A DNA stretch of 64,000 nt from Hysterangium stoloniferum (GCA_015178975.1 WHVD01000052.1:62001-126000), one strand, 5' to 3'. Shown: positions 32,682 to 43,739, counted from the stretch's first letter. Program-made: numbers and translations. Notes: a model not told the origin generated them from the sequence alone.

Positions 32682-33276
32682 TGTGAGAGGTATCCTGAAC
32701 TATACCCATACTTCCTTATTTTTACCACTACATCTCACATCCAGTATTATTTACATTAGTTTGAAGTTCCATGTACACCTATGGGTACGTAGACACTTGT
32801 GGGCATGCACACCATAGTTTCATGTACATTAGTGCACGTATGTAGTTGAAACTCAGACACTTTTCACCCCACAACCACAACTTACCCAGACACCTTTTCT
32901 AGTGTCCTGTAAGATGTGACTGGGGTATCATCTCAGCTGTCTTGAATGGCTTCCAACTTGAACTACCAACCACTTTTAAAGCTTTGTACTGAATAGTCGA
33001 AGCCCAAACCACAATTAGTTTCAACTTTCAACTCACATTACTCATTTAACCTTCTTCCCCTTCAGTTCATTACACCGTTAACTCACTCCTTAGAATCATA
33101 GTGTAAAAGTCGATTCTATTCTCTTTTAGTTGTCTCAGTTGTCTAACAACTACTAAGTTGACTAAAACTAGTTTATTATCTCTATTGTACTTTGATAGTT
33201 AATATACTTGTTGTGTCGTACCTAAATGGTCAATATTCTTTGTATATAGTGGTCAGAACGTCCACAACTCTTCACA
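32682..33276 (+). repeat. 3' LTR of element E
   Basis: 595 bp, TGTGAGAGG...CTTCACA; hairpin at 32,876-32,925; followed by CAGGG. Confidence 0.9.
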
Positions 33277-33920
33277 CAGGGCCAACAACCCAGGCCCTGA
33301 TTGGACTTCTGGAAGCAGTCCACATTCCAGTCATTACAACCAGAACACCATGGGTCATTTTTCAACTCCAGCCAGGTTGGAGGGAACCTCCACACCTTCT
33401 GTCATTTTTTAATCAGTATATCAATCCCCATGGACAACCTACTTACCTTTTGTTGAGGAGTCTCCAGCTCCCCCTTGGACTCAGACTTCACTTCTGCTTC
33501 TTTGCACTAATAGGAGACTGTCGGGAAGGCCTCTAAAAGAATAAATGTGTACCTACTTTACCCATGGCAATCACAGACTCCTTGTCACATTCCATGGCAA
33601 CTCAGATGGCCTCCTCTTCCCTTTTCCTCTTCTCCTGTCTGTAGCCAAAGCCACCCAGTACTACATTTCCAGCTCCTCCTCCCTGGCCCTCTTTTCCTCC
33701 TCCTCACATCACCACTGCTGTTCTTCATGCAGTATGTGTTGCCTGTGGAGGGCCTGGTTGGGGTGTGGTTTTCAAGGTGTGGGTTTTGGTCTCATTTGTG
33801 TCATTGATGGGGTATGAAAGAAGAAGAAATTTTATTATTTTCAATTTTTATATAGGCTCCCCATGTTTGACCCTTACCTTCCAGATCACTTGACATCTTG
33901 ACATATTTGTGTAACTGATG

Positions 33921-34356
33921 AACCTTAACAAGTTCTAGGGAGTGACTGGTTGGAGTCCAGTGACTGGTTTGTACAATATAGAGAGTCAGGTGCATATAGA
34001 ATAGGTTCCAGGTCCTGGTGGCCATATGATGATCTACTGCTCGACACAATAGAATGCATGATGTCACACAAATTGATGACAAGATCACAGTGTAGGGAGT
34101 CTCACTCCCTTATAGTAATCCTTTTGTTATTGCGACTCTATTAATTTCCTTATTCGGTCATGTGTGGAGTTTCTACAGTGTTATCTAACAGGGTGTAATA
34201 TTATTCATGAATATGGGTAAAATTCAATATTATTGCGTATGTGGTTGGTGCACAAGAACGAAAATCACTGAGAGGCGGTCATAGTAAACTAGTTAAGTAC
34301 ATGTGCAGTTCCGCACGGATAGAGAAAATCAAGATGCAGAAAAATAATGTCCAAGG
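33921..34356. other. Junction between transposon and host-gene island, no gene recognised
   Basis: Unassigned sequence, possibly containing an LTR remnant ending TCTAACA at 34,190. From about 34,200 the CpG content rises sharply, marking the edge of the host-gene island. Confidence 0.4.
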
Positions 34357-34877
34357 TCAAAGAGAAGAAGTTGGTTCTTCAACCTTTGAAGGCTCGTCGA
34401 CTGCATTGTTAGGCTGTTGTGCACGAAGTTCAGCAAGTCTCTGCCCTTTTCATTAAATAAAGAAGAAATATATCATAACAAATTCAAACCTTTTTCACAA
34501 CATTGATAGTAACTAGCATGCCATCTAACGCTGCTTCTGATATATCAACGGCCTGAGGAGGGTGATGTGAAACTGTTATGAGAAGGAACGAAGGCGACAA
34601 TAATACCCACTGTGTCTGAAGCCTTTGCTCCAAGATGAGAAATGTGCGCGCGCCCCTCTAACCATCGTTGTTTATCTTCATCTGACATTCTGATTGAGGT
34701 GTGTGCTGATGGAGTCGGACACCCGAAGAAGGGATGATCTTTGTCCTTTCCCTTAATCCAGAGAGTGGCAGCTACCCCTCCAAGGAAAAACCATACGAGT
34801 CGTCGTGGTCCTCTATTGTAGTACATGGGGTGTGAATGAGGGGCAGTTGTGTGCTGGTGATAACGGTGAGGGAACAT
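34357..34877 (-). CDS. Small single-pass membrane protein, unknown function (3 exons)
   Basis: Predicted exons on the minus strand: 34,877-34,611, 34,552-34,490 and 34,440-34,357, joined by introns of 58 nt (GTGGGT...CTCAG) and 49 nt (GTTTGA...GGCAG). The product is 137 residues. A His/Tyr-rich N-terminus precedes one hydrophobic helix at about residues 26-42 (RRLVWFFLGGVAATLWIK), then a soluble region with SDEDKQRWLEGR and an Ala/Glu-rich C-terminus. No domain recognised. Frame stays open across all exons, CpG is not depleted, and stops occur only inside introns, so it reads as a real host gene. Divergently transcribed from the gene at 36,179. The donor GTGGGT is less usual than GTATTA four bases downstream, which would give an implausible 34-nt intron. 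Confidence 0.7.
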
Positions 34878-36003
34878 ACGCTAGAGAGCATCTGAAAGAT
34901 AGCTTATATAGACAAGAATACTACGTTGCCGGTCAGACGCGTCAGACATACCCGCGCAGAAAAATGAAGACAAACATATTACAGACCGCGGCGGTCTGGC
35001 TGCCGTTCGGCCGAAGCATGAAGCGTTCGGTCACGTTACACACCCGTGTCACGTGCTAAGTTGACACTGTTATGACTGACTTGTTTCAGAGATCATAGAT
35101 GGATTATGCAACTTAGTCTACATCTGTGTCGGTAGCGTAGTTTAACATCAATTCTATAATCTTAATATTTTTTCTAAGATTCTTTACAATTTTCCACAAT
35201 TTTTGAGACTATTTTTAGCATACCTCTCCAAACCCATAACCCCTCATAACCCATACCCTGGGCCGTCTACCGAGGGGTATGAGGGGTTCGACTGTATGTC
35301 AATCATTCTATCGGGAAAATTTTCTTTTGTCCTTCCTAGCCTATTGTAGCTGCAGCCATGTGACGTCACTGACGCGTTCTTTCAACTTTTGAATTTTGAT
35401 AGAGTTGTTGGTTACATGAGCTATTTTTGGTTAGTATCGAGTGCCGCACGATCCCTGAGTGCCGGGAGTAGTTCGGCACTCAACGTCCAGCCGAGCGTAT
35501 GAAGGAGTCGTACGCCTTTTGTTTCCTACGACATCTCTGTCAGTACAGTATCTGAAAATTTCGCATCCTTTCACGAATCATCATTCATTAATTCTTTCTT
35601 TTATTTCTCCCACCCACCCTTCCCCCATATTGAGGATTTGGGTTAATCAATGAATCAAGTTTAATAATTATTGAATGTTTAATCTATTGTTAAGTGAGAG
35701 TGAGAGTTGTACTGCGAGAGAGGACCCGCCCTCCCGAGCGGCGAGTCTTCCCACGCATACGCGGAGAGCTAAGCTCTCCCCTACCCAACCATACAGCTCT
35801 CTGCTCTCATCACGATACATAGATGAAGCTGGAAAGCTGTACGCAGTAAATACAGAGCAACTGTACAGCTGCATATCGCTTACGGACATCCTATATTAAT
35901 CGGATACTGATCGCGTAGCCTCTCCGTGAAGACTCACTGAGAGTTATATTTAGAACTGCGCAAATAACTTCAACGGCATTGCTAGAACAAGAAAAACAAA
36001 ATT
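34878..36003. promoter_or_regulatory. Divergent intergenic region of the host genes
   Basis: About 1.3 kb between two divergent genes, CpG-rich. It contains TCACGTG (an E-box-type site) near 35,048, an inverted CCGCGGCGG motif near 34,987, and two GAGTGCCG-type repeats near 35,440-35,475. Open frames on both strands at 35,668-35,899 overlap one another and have no recognisable product. Nothing else supported. Confidence 0.4.
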
Positions 36004-36152
36004 TCTTGTTCGGTTTTTCATCGGGATTTCGCTCTAGGATATGATATGCGTCTATACTTCTGATATTTCATAATTCCTTTCCTAAGTAATTATGAAATAT
36101 CAGAAGTATAGACGCATATCCTAAAGCGAAATCCCGATGAAAAACGAACAAG
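36004..36152. repeat. Strong inverted repeat (hairpin) just upstream of a host start codon
   Basis: Left arm 36,004-36,074 (CTTGTTCGG..., ATTTCATAATT) and right arm 36,088-36,152 (AATTATGAAATATCAG..., CGAACAAG) are nearly perfect inverted repeats with a 13-nt loop; the left arm has a few extra bases near 36,044. It ends 26 bp before the ATG at 36,179. Likely a small foldback MITE or a transcribed 5'UTR hairpin. Confidence 0.9.
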
Positions 36153-36178
36153 AAAATAATTTGAAGCTCCGACACAAC

Positions 36179-37071
36179 ATGCCTTTTGAACTCAACCATG
36201 AAGACTATCCCATTCGCCGAAGACCTTCCAAGATAGTATCACTTGCATTGGTACGTCATTTCATTTGTTTTCAATACTATTCTCATTATAACAGATAGTC
36301 CTGGGCGGTGCAGCTTTGGTTGTTCCCCTTATTCTCTCACGTCGTGTACAATCTGGAAAATTGAGCCAGAATGCGAAAAGTCTAGGAAACACGCCGCCTC
36401 CACCCATACGTCGAAGTTCATTCCAATATAAAACTTCTGAATCTTTGCGAAGAATGGAGTGGTCTATAATGTCTTCACGCAATCCAGGAAGTAGCGCTGT
36501 TGCCCACAAGGTGACGGACGTCCAAGCACCTTCGTTGAAGGACCAAACGACCCAAAATTCGCTGGAAAAGAATGATCCTTTCTACGCCTTGAAGGCGTTC
36601 GGTATTGCCACCTGTATTGTTGGGGTGACTGCTGCAGCAGGTGTCTGGGCGGTACGTCGGTCGATGAACGTACAAACAGTATGTGGTTATTGGAGATTTT
36701 GAAAAATAACCAATTATTATATCATTCAGACTGAGCAATTTGCTGAAAAAATCCGAGCTAAGCTGCAGTATGCTGCGCCGGTGCTCTCCACGCGGATTTT
36801 TCGATCTCTCGCTCTATCAGACTCTTCTCCGATCTCGCTTTTTGGGTCGGTGACCAACGATGACAATAGCCACACGGCTCCTCTTTCGGATGAACAGGAC
36901 GATGAGGCATTGAATTGGGACGATACCTCGGAACGTCTTTCACAAGCATTTGAAGATGGTGGTTTGGCAAAGTGGTGTGAAGTTGCGTGGCGTGAAATGG
37001 AGCGCGAGGCCCATATCGAACGGAAACGGAGAGTTCAAGGGTCAAGTACCGAACCGGACCGTGAATCATAA
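36179..37071 (+). CDS. Two-helix membrane protein resembling TMEM242/AIM11 family (3 exons)
   Basis: Exons 36,179-36,250, 36,295-36,678 and 36,730-37,071, both introns phase 0 with GT-AG ends (GTACGT...ACAG, 44 nt; GTATGT...TCAG, 51 nt), give 265 residues. Hydrophobic helices lie at about residues 19-38 (first one directly after a basic stretch) and 122-144 (ALKAFGIATCIVGVTAAAGVWAV), the latter followed by a V-Q-T-T-E-Q-F-A-E-K-I-R segment. The pattern of a long loop, an A-L-x-A helix, and a V-x-S/T-x-x-E-F-x-x-x-M/I-R tail matches what I know of TMEM242/Aim11-type mitochondrial inner-membrane proteins; TMEM242 is linked to ATP synthase assembly in mammals. The acidic C-terminal exon is extra. 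Family assignment is moderate; gene reality is strong. Confidence 0.8.
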
Positions 37072-37451
37072 TTCAAAGCTAATATATCCTAGCTGATAGC
37101 GTAAGTTCTATCTAGTTTTCTCGTTCAGTTTTTTCACGACTGAATTTTTATGCTATAAAGCTAATAATGCTGTGAATATGCATTTTAACTCAATGAAGCT
37201 GAGACGGGGTACATTGATACGTCGTGTCGTGGATTAAGATGAGAACGACAGGATTAAGCAAAACCTAAAAAATAAACATTATCCTTGGATGACTCGTGGC
37301 GAACCAGTTCTACCACCGACTCCTTGTGACAAACTCGCGCAGCCACATGCAAAGCCAAAAACCATATCTAAGGTAGTCCATTGTTGAATATTTTAGGAGT
37401 CTTAATGTATAAGGGCAAAGCACATTCTTATATCACTGGGATAACCCCCCT
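37072..37451. other. 3' flank of the host gene, no further gene recognised
   Basis: CpG content falls again from about 37,350, marking the return to transposon-derived sequence. Confidence 0.4.
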
Positions 37452-37725
37452 CTCCAAAAAATTTTAGCATCCTTAGTAGAGCTGTATGTTATATAAACTC
37501 CAATAGTCATCCATTGAATCCTTATAAGAGTTAAAATTGATTAGGGATCTTTTGAGGATCCTAAAGTTTATTGGATTCTAAACCCTGCAATCACATGTTA
37601 GATCCTTAACCTGCCAATCACATGTTGGATCCTTAACCGACTTTAAATCAGTTAATGATCTGATGAGTGATTGGCAGAGTTTACATAAAATAACCCTCTA
37701 CTGAGGATCCAAAAAATTTTTGGAG
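37452..37725. mobile_element. MITE with about 55-bp terminal inverted repeats
   Basis: CTCCAAAAAATTTT at the left is mirrored by AAAATTTTTTGGAG-type sequence at the right; homology continues through GTAGAG and TTATATAAACTCC (left) against its complement (right). 274 bp, non-coding, with a 28-bp internal direct repeat (AATCACATGTTxGATCCTTAACC, 37,589-37,640). No clear target duplication. Confidence 0.7.
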
Positions 37726-39065
37726 CACAGGCTTTTCTATTAAAAATAGTATGAGTTGACTTACATATTGTAATACACAATCTACAAGGGGGTAATAGAC
37801 TTGTAATAATAGTACTTGTTTGTCAATCAATGGGTCAGTTAGGTTTGGTACTAGTTTACATGTACACTGGTTCTGGCATGCATTAACCTCAGAATGCATG
37901 CATGGTCCACAATTAGCATCTTCATATGAAAAAGTGAAGAAATGGATGAGCTGCCCCTAGGAAAAGGGTGCTTTCATCACCAATTCTAACATTTTCCCAG
38001 TGTATAACACTCACTACATGACCTTTATATACCCAAATACCTAATTCAATCTCAGAATCAAACATCTGAGACAACACTGGAGTCTTGCTGCTACTATGGC
38101 TCACAGACTCCCAACATCCATCCCTGATATGTACATCATTGTTGTACATAAATTTCTCTGATGAGCCCATTCGAGAATTCTCCAGACCTTTCCCAGATAA
38201 ATTTCATCATGAACCAGACTTACTGCTTCATGAGTAGAGTCTCATTCCACTGATCATTTAAATCTTCATTTATGCCAAGATGGGAGCCTTGAGGCTTGAC
38301 AGTGGGCTTCCAGTATTTCTGCACTGGAAAATCAAAAGTGCTCCCACACATCACAAATGTTCCTGTGTCACAAATGCTTTCATGTGTCACAATGGTAGGT
38401 AAGGAAAAACATTGATTTGATTTTGCTGCAATTGATTGAACCATGAGTCAATGAGTAGGGATGGATTGACCATTGAGTGAGTATGGATTGGACATTGAGT
38501 GAGAATTGATTGACAATTAAGCATTGCAAGGGTTTTGTATGCCACATTTTGGCCATGGGATGTGTTTGGGATATGGTTGGATCTGCAAACAGAGGTCCAA
38601 GTTAGGTTGTATCCATTCCTCTTGGAATTGTTGGGGTGAAATACAACCCAAGCAAGCCAACACTACTCAGTGATTATAGTCATACGTACATACATGTATG
38701 TTAAGCAAGATAAATATACTTGAAAGGCCAGCATGCTTAAACAATTGGTGGGAAAATTGTAATTCTGGCTACTGTGTAAATATGATTGGCATGAATATCA
38801 TAGTATGATCACTACATATGTAGATGCATATCCCAACCATCACACCATACAGATATACTTATCTCCCCCCCCTCTTCCCTGGCCTTTCTCCCACAAAGTT
38901 AACATCTGCAATTATTCCTCAAAATATTAGATCTTTATTAAGGCCAGTTGAGGACTGTATTTAATCCTGTTTAATTTGGCTTTGTTAATAGATAATTGTT
39001 TATTATCATGTTATTATGGAGACAGAATCTGCCTCCCTTCTGGCATTCTACTCCTATATTGGAGG
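37726..39065. other. No recognised gene
   Basis: Unassigned AT-rich sequence with short repeats: GTGTCACAAATG-type units at 38,335-38,395 and three TGGATTGACATTGAGTGAG-type units at 38,460-38,520. No credible ORF. Confidence 0.45.
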
Positions 39066-39566
39066 TGTATTATGACCGGAATTCCCACTGGACTCTGGGC
39101 ACTAACTTATATGCACCTGCACCCTATATGCACCAATTGTCAGTTTACTGGAATTCCCACTGGACTCCATATATCAGACTTGTCCATGTTCGACTTTATT
39201 ACATCGTATATCAGTCACCAGAATACCTGCCGGACTCCGTTCCTGTCTATGTCTGACCTCATCCCATGCATCAGTCACTGGACACCACTCAGGTCTCGTT
39301 TTAGTCAAATGACCTGTCATGATTTGGACCTCTCAACCCACAACCTCTCAACCCACAACCTCTCAACCCACAACCTCTCAACCCACAACCTCTCAACCCA
39401 CGACCCCTTGACCCATGAACTCCACCCAGGCTCCCTGGGATTCCCATCTCCCCATTTGAAATTGGACAACACGATCTCGTGAGGGTGCAGCTTATAAGCT
39501 GAAGCCAAGTCCTACCGGATCTCCTGCAGGTTTCTCCGGAAACCTTCCATGTATGCACCCTTAACA
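39066..39566 (+). repeat. 5' LTR of A1, internally deleted
   Basis: About 500 bp, start TGTATTATGACC (one base off the usual TGTTATGACC), end CCCTTAACA. It lacks the segment equivalent to 56,185-56,530 of the 3' LTR, including the TATA box and priming block, so this copy has no promoter. Carries the 15-bp minisatellite in about five copies (39,329-39,405). Confidence 0.85.
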
Positions 39567-39568
39567 GT

Positions 39569-39579
39569 ATTTTCTGACT
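39569..39579 (+). other. Self-priming primer-binding site of family A
   Basis: ATTTTCTGACT, two bases after the LTR, is the exact complement of AGTCAGAAAAT in the family A LTR (56,392-56,402), which lies about 33 bp downstream of the TATATA box. No tRNA-like TGG primer site is present. Known for Tf1 of Schizosaccharomyces; here inferred. Confidence 0.75.
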
Positions 39580-39600
39580 AAGACTCACAGATTGTTCAAT

Positions 39601-40874
39601 ATGCCACCAAGAAGAAAAGCACATGCACAGGCATCATTACCTGGACCATTGACTCTTCATTCCCCTTTAACTTTGTATACCAGCCAGACACTCGCAAACC
39701 AGCTGGAAGCCATGGAAGAAGCCCATATCGAAGAAGTCCCAGAAAACCAGGATGAATCTGAGCACGAGGACGAGTCCATGCCCCCGACATGGGCAAGGGT
39801 GTTGAAAATCCTCCATCTAATGATTGACCACCACTTTCGGATCCCACCTCTGAGTATTTAGCAATAACTTTAGAAAGGTTGAAGAATCATATGCTTGGAG
39901 AAGGCAAAAAGAAAGATCCGGAACCTCCACAGTCAAAAGTCAATGCTCCAGAACCCTTCACAGGTTCCAACCCAAACAAACACTCTACTTTCCTCATGCA
40001 ATGTCACTTCAATTTCCACAATTGATCCACTGCATTCTCCACGGACTCCTGTAAAGTCAACTATGCACTTTCATACTTGTCGGGATCTGCATTGAAATGG
40101 TTCAAACCAGCTTTTAGTGGACTTTCCGAGGAAGAGCCGCTCTGGCTCAAAGATTGGGATGTTATGTTGAGGAGCTTGAGACCAACTTTGGCCCATATGA
40201 CCTGACTGGAGAAGCCGAGAACAGTCTCACAAATCTTTGTATGAAGGACATGCAGTGCATCATGGACTATATCATCCAATTCAATAATCTTGGAGCTCGT
40301 TGTCAGTGGGGTGATCCCGCTCTCTGCCACCAATTCTATGCCAGTCTGCCATTCCCACCTTAAAGACAAAGTCTTGAAAGGAGAAGATGGCAAGCCAAAA
40401 ACCCTCTCCTGTATGCACCTTAAAGCTCAAAACACGGACGCACACTATTGGGAATGTCACACAGAAGTTGTCTGCGAGACATCCGCAGACAAAGTGAACA
40501 AGTCCATGGCCAATAAAACCAACAACAACAACAACTCATCAACCAGCAACCAGAACTCCATGCAATCCGACAAGAAGAACAATAAAAAGTCTTTTAACAA
40601 CAACAACAACAACAACAACAACAAAGGTCAACAGTCCGGCAAGGAAACTGGAAAACCCGACCTCACAGGCAAGCTCGGACCCAATGGCAAATTGACCCCA
40701 CAAGAAAGACAACATCATATGGACAATAACCTCTGTCTCTTGTGCAGAAAACCCGGTCATTGAGTCCTGGAATGTCCGCTGGCAAAAGCAAACTCTGCAA
40801 AGGGTCGAACAGCCAAGGCCTCCACGGAAACTCCATTGAAGGACAAACCAGCTTCTGACTTGAAAAAAGAGTGA
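39601..40874 (+). pseudogene. gag: Gypsy gag polyprotein, family A (frameshifted)
   Basis: Starts MPPRRK at 39,601. Capsid region in shifting frames: FTGSNPNK (39,955), NYALSYLSGSALKWF (40,055), ETNFGPYDLTGEAENS (40,185), and CHQFYASL (40,325). It continues into an Asn-rich linker (40,515-40,625) and a CCHC zinc knuckle C-x2-C-x4-H-x4-C (40,739-40,780), ending at TGA 40,872-40,874. At least four frame breaks (near 39,860, 40,025, 40,165, 40,360) and a TGA at 40,761 within the knuckle. About 420 codons in total. Confidence 0.85.
40598..40626. repeat. (AAC)n trinucleotide repeat in gag
   Basis: Nine CAA/AAC units coding poly-Asn; a shorter run lies at 40,520-40,540. Frame is preserved across it. 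Confidence 0.9.
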
Positions 40875-40949
40875 GCAACCCTGCGGACTCCATGTGGGTT
40901 GGGGGTTGCATTGCCTCTCCACGCATTCAAGAGTTTACCTGTCTCAATG

Positions 40950-43739
40950 CATCCGCTCTTTCACATTCTGATTCATTTTTTATTAAACTTACTGTATGTC
41001 TAATATGATCCCAAAATTCGTCTTTTCAGCTCTTATAGATTCCGGCTCAACTCATTGTTTTTTAGATACAAAATTCACGCAAAAAAATCTGTTGTCAACT
41101 TATCCAATAAATCCTGTCAGCCTCCACCTTTTTGATGGCAAAGTAATTTGGTTGTCACCCAAGCTTGTGATTTATCCATCTGTTTCCTGTGTGGAACATC
41201 TCAGTTGGTCACTTTCTATGTGATCCAGTTAGACTCAAGTTGCTCAGTGGTCCTAGGACACAACTGGCTTACCCACTACAATCGATTGATTGACTGGATA
41301 GCTAACAGTATAACTTTCTGGACACCCGCAGCAGCCGAGGAAACTGTACCCGACATGGCCTCCATGGCACCCATGGCCTTCCTGGCACCTGCAGTCTCGA
41401 GAACTCCTGTGATCCCGATGGCACCCATGGCTTCCCTGGAACCCATGGCACCTCCATCTATTTCTCTGATTAATGCTACAGCTTTTATTAGGGCTACAAA
41501 AATGGATGGGTCCCAGGCATTCACTATCAATTTAAAAATTGATGAAGCAACTGGTTGTTTTTCAACCCCAGTATCCAAATCTGAGCAAGCTGCTGACCTA
41601 GAAGGTGTCCCAGAGAAATATCATGACTCCACAGATGTTTTTAGTAAGCAGAAAGCTGACCAGCTTCTGCCCCACAGAGAGTATGACTTAAAAATTGACC
41701 TTGAAGAAGGTGCCCAGCCACCCCTAGGACATATTTACCCGCTCTCGTCCATGGAACCTTCCACAATCCACGATTTCCTGGATGACCATTTGTCCATATG
41801 TTTTATCAGAGCCTCAAAGTCTCCTTTTAAAGCACCTGTTCTGTTTGTTAGAAAAAAAGATGGATCCCTTAAACTATGTGTTGATTTCAGAGGACTCAAT
41901 GCTGTCACAAAAAAGGATAAGTATCCACTTCCACTTATATCTGATCTGCTCGATGCTCCACGGAAGGCCCGGATTTACACCAAAATAGACCTCACACAGG
42001 CCTATCATTTGGTCCAGATCTCCACAGGTGACAAATGGAAAACCACTTTTAGAACCTGCTATGGGACCTTTGAGTGGTTGGTGATGCCCTTTGGACTCAC
42101 CAATGCTCCATCTGTTTTTCAGCATTTTATCAATGACATTTTCCCCAACATACTCGATGTATGTGTCATTTTTACTTGGATGACATTCTTATCTACTCCG
42201 AGAATCCTGTGGAACATGACAAACAAGTTTGTGAAGTTCTCCAGAGACTCAGACAACATGGTTTATTCATGAATGGTAAAAAATGTACTTTTGACACGGA
42301 CTCTGTGGAATACCTGGGTTTCATAATGGGACCTGACAGACTCCACATGGATGAAACTAAAGTACAAGTCATCAAATATTGGCCAGAACCCCGAAAAGCT
42401 AAAGATATACAATCCTTCCTCGGCTTTGCCAATTTTTACTGACGGTTTATCTGTGGATATTCCGACATCATGGTTCCCCTTACCCATCTTATGCATAAGG
42501 ATACCCTGTGGAATTTCAATGAAAGTGTCAAAAAGCTTTCAATCTTCTAAAAAATTCTTTTTCTTCAGCTCCTATTCTGTCACATTGGAAACCAGACTTC
42601 CCGCTCATTGTTGAAATGGACACCTCGGACTATACACTTGGAGCCATTCTGTCTATCCGGGACTCTCATGGAGAAGTCCACCCTGTGGCTTTTCTGTCCC
42701 AGACTTTCACCAGAGCAGAGCTCAATTACGACGTTCATGATAAGGAACTCCTGGCAATTCTTTCAGCTTTCAAAACATGGCGACACTATTTGGAAGGCTG
42801 GGGAACTCCAATTGATGTTGTAACAAATCACAAAAACCTGGAATACTTTTCTACTACAAAACCTTTGACCCACTGGCAGGCCTGCAGTTCTGAATACCTG
42901 TCAGCTTTCAATATGACTATCCACTTTCAACCCGGCCATCTTGGTGGCAAACCCGACACTTTAACTAGACGATGGGACATCTATCCTAAAGAGGGGAGCA
43001 ATGACTATGCCACAGTAAACCCACACAACCTGAAACCCATTTCCATGAATCAACAACTTACCGCATCAGTCTGTGCAACTTTCCTCATCCATCCCATTGT
43101 CTGTGGAATTATTATTATGGATATTGAGAAGTTACATCAAGATATTCTAGTGGCAATTCCACTAGACCCGATAACTAAGCACACTTTGACAATCCTGTGG
43201 ACCCCAATCAACCCCAGTGGTCTCTTGATCAGCATGGTTTCATTAGACTTGATGATCACATCTATGTACTGGACTCCGACGGCCTCCACCTCAGGATCCG
43301 TCAGTACAAACATGACCATCCACTCTCTGGACATTTTGGGTACAACAAAACTCTATTATTAATAAGAAGAGAATATGCTTGGCCTGGACTCCATGGATTC
43401 GTTAAGCACTATTGTAAATCTTGCACTACTTGTCCATGCTCAAAATCTCAGTGACACAAGCCATATGGCCTTTGAAACAACTCCCGGTACTGGAACACCC
43501 ATGGAATTCCATCTCTATGGATTTCATTGAACACCTACTGGATTCCGAAGGCTTTTCCACCATTGTAGTCATTGTTGACAGATTCTCAAAACAAGGTATA
43601 TTCATCCCTACATATTATACAATTACATCCGTGCAGTTAGTGGAACGTTTTATGATCCATGTATTTTCCAAGCATGGAGTTCCATCCCATGTAACTTCCG
43701 ATTGAGGATCAGAGTTCACATCTCACTTCTTTAGATCCC
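40950..43739 (+). pseudogene. pol: Gypsy pol of A1: protease, RT, RNase H, integrase N-terminal half
   Basis: Protease active site [13 protein letters not shown] (41,028-41,066), frameshift near 41,150, then a 374-codon frame (41,148-42,272) with protease end [10 protein letters not shown], spacer, and [50 protein letters not shown] frameshift near 42,165 falls just before [11 protein letters not shown], which is intact in the next frame (YLDD at 42,173). RNase H in 42,616-43,362 with DTSDYTLGAIL and VTNHKNLEYF. Integrase zinc finger H...H-x-C-K-S-C-T-T-C near 43,400-43,435, core start SMDFIEHLLDSEGFST near 43,513. Stops at 43,453 and 43,704 (SDRGSEF read as SD-stop-GSEF). Cut at 43,739 by element C. 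Confidence 0.9.

Larger units (their letters stand above)
29539..33276 (+). mobile_element. LTR element E: complete, gag-like interior only, with TSD
   Basis: 5' LTR 29,539-30,282, 3' LTR 32,682-33,276, perfect CAGGG duplications (29,534-29,538 and 33,277-33,281). After discounting the nested MITE M (30,582-31,715) the interior is only about 1.3 kb, with gag-like frames and no pol. A second non-autonomous LTR element in this window. Confidence 0.85.
28664..33810 (-). pseudogene. Antisense Zn2Cys6/coiled-coil gene of A2, split by two insertions
   Basis: Same gene as at 54,770-55,706, on the strand opposite to pol. Exon 1 (33,810 to about 33,530) is coiled-coil-like but broken. An intron (GTAGGT...TATTAG) leads to exon 2 near 33,503-33,444 and a second intron (GTAAGT...GACAG). 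Exon 3 carries W-C-S-G-C and the downstream C-x9-C-x2-C spacing; it is cut by element E inside the cluster (TSD CAGGG) and resumes at about 29,534 with the last Cys. LTR G then interrupts, and the C-terminal part is open at 28,951-28,664. All six cluster cysteines are present across the breaks. TATA box TATATAAAAA at 33,845-33,856 on the minus strand. Confidence 0.75.
24150..33920 (+). mobile_element. Ty3/Gypsy copy A2, 5'-truncated, with multiple nested insertions
   Basis: Order: RT, RNase H, [solo LTR H 25,284-26,071], integrase, [solo LTR A 26,779-27,608], integrase end and chromodomain, antisense gene [holding solo LTR G 28,955-29,492 and element E 29,539-33,276]. Gag, protease and 5' LTR are missing. 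The 3' side matches A1 up to about 33,920 and then diverges, with no recognisable 3' LTR. Confidence 0.85.

Noticed and set aside
34573-34606. Alternative 34-nt intron for the minus-strand host gene
   Set aside because: Below the practical minimum for fungal spliceosomal introns; the 58-nt alternative (34,553-34,610) keeps the frame open.
35668-35899. Two overlapping ORFs (73-74 codons, opposite strands) in the host intergenic region
   Set aside because: Mutually antisense, no domain, and Ser/Arg-rich in both directions; more likely regulatory or LTR-derived DNA.
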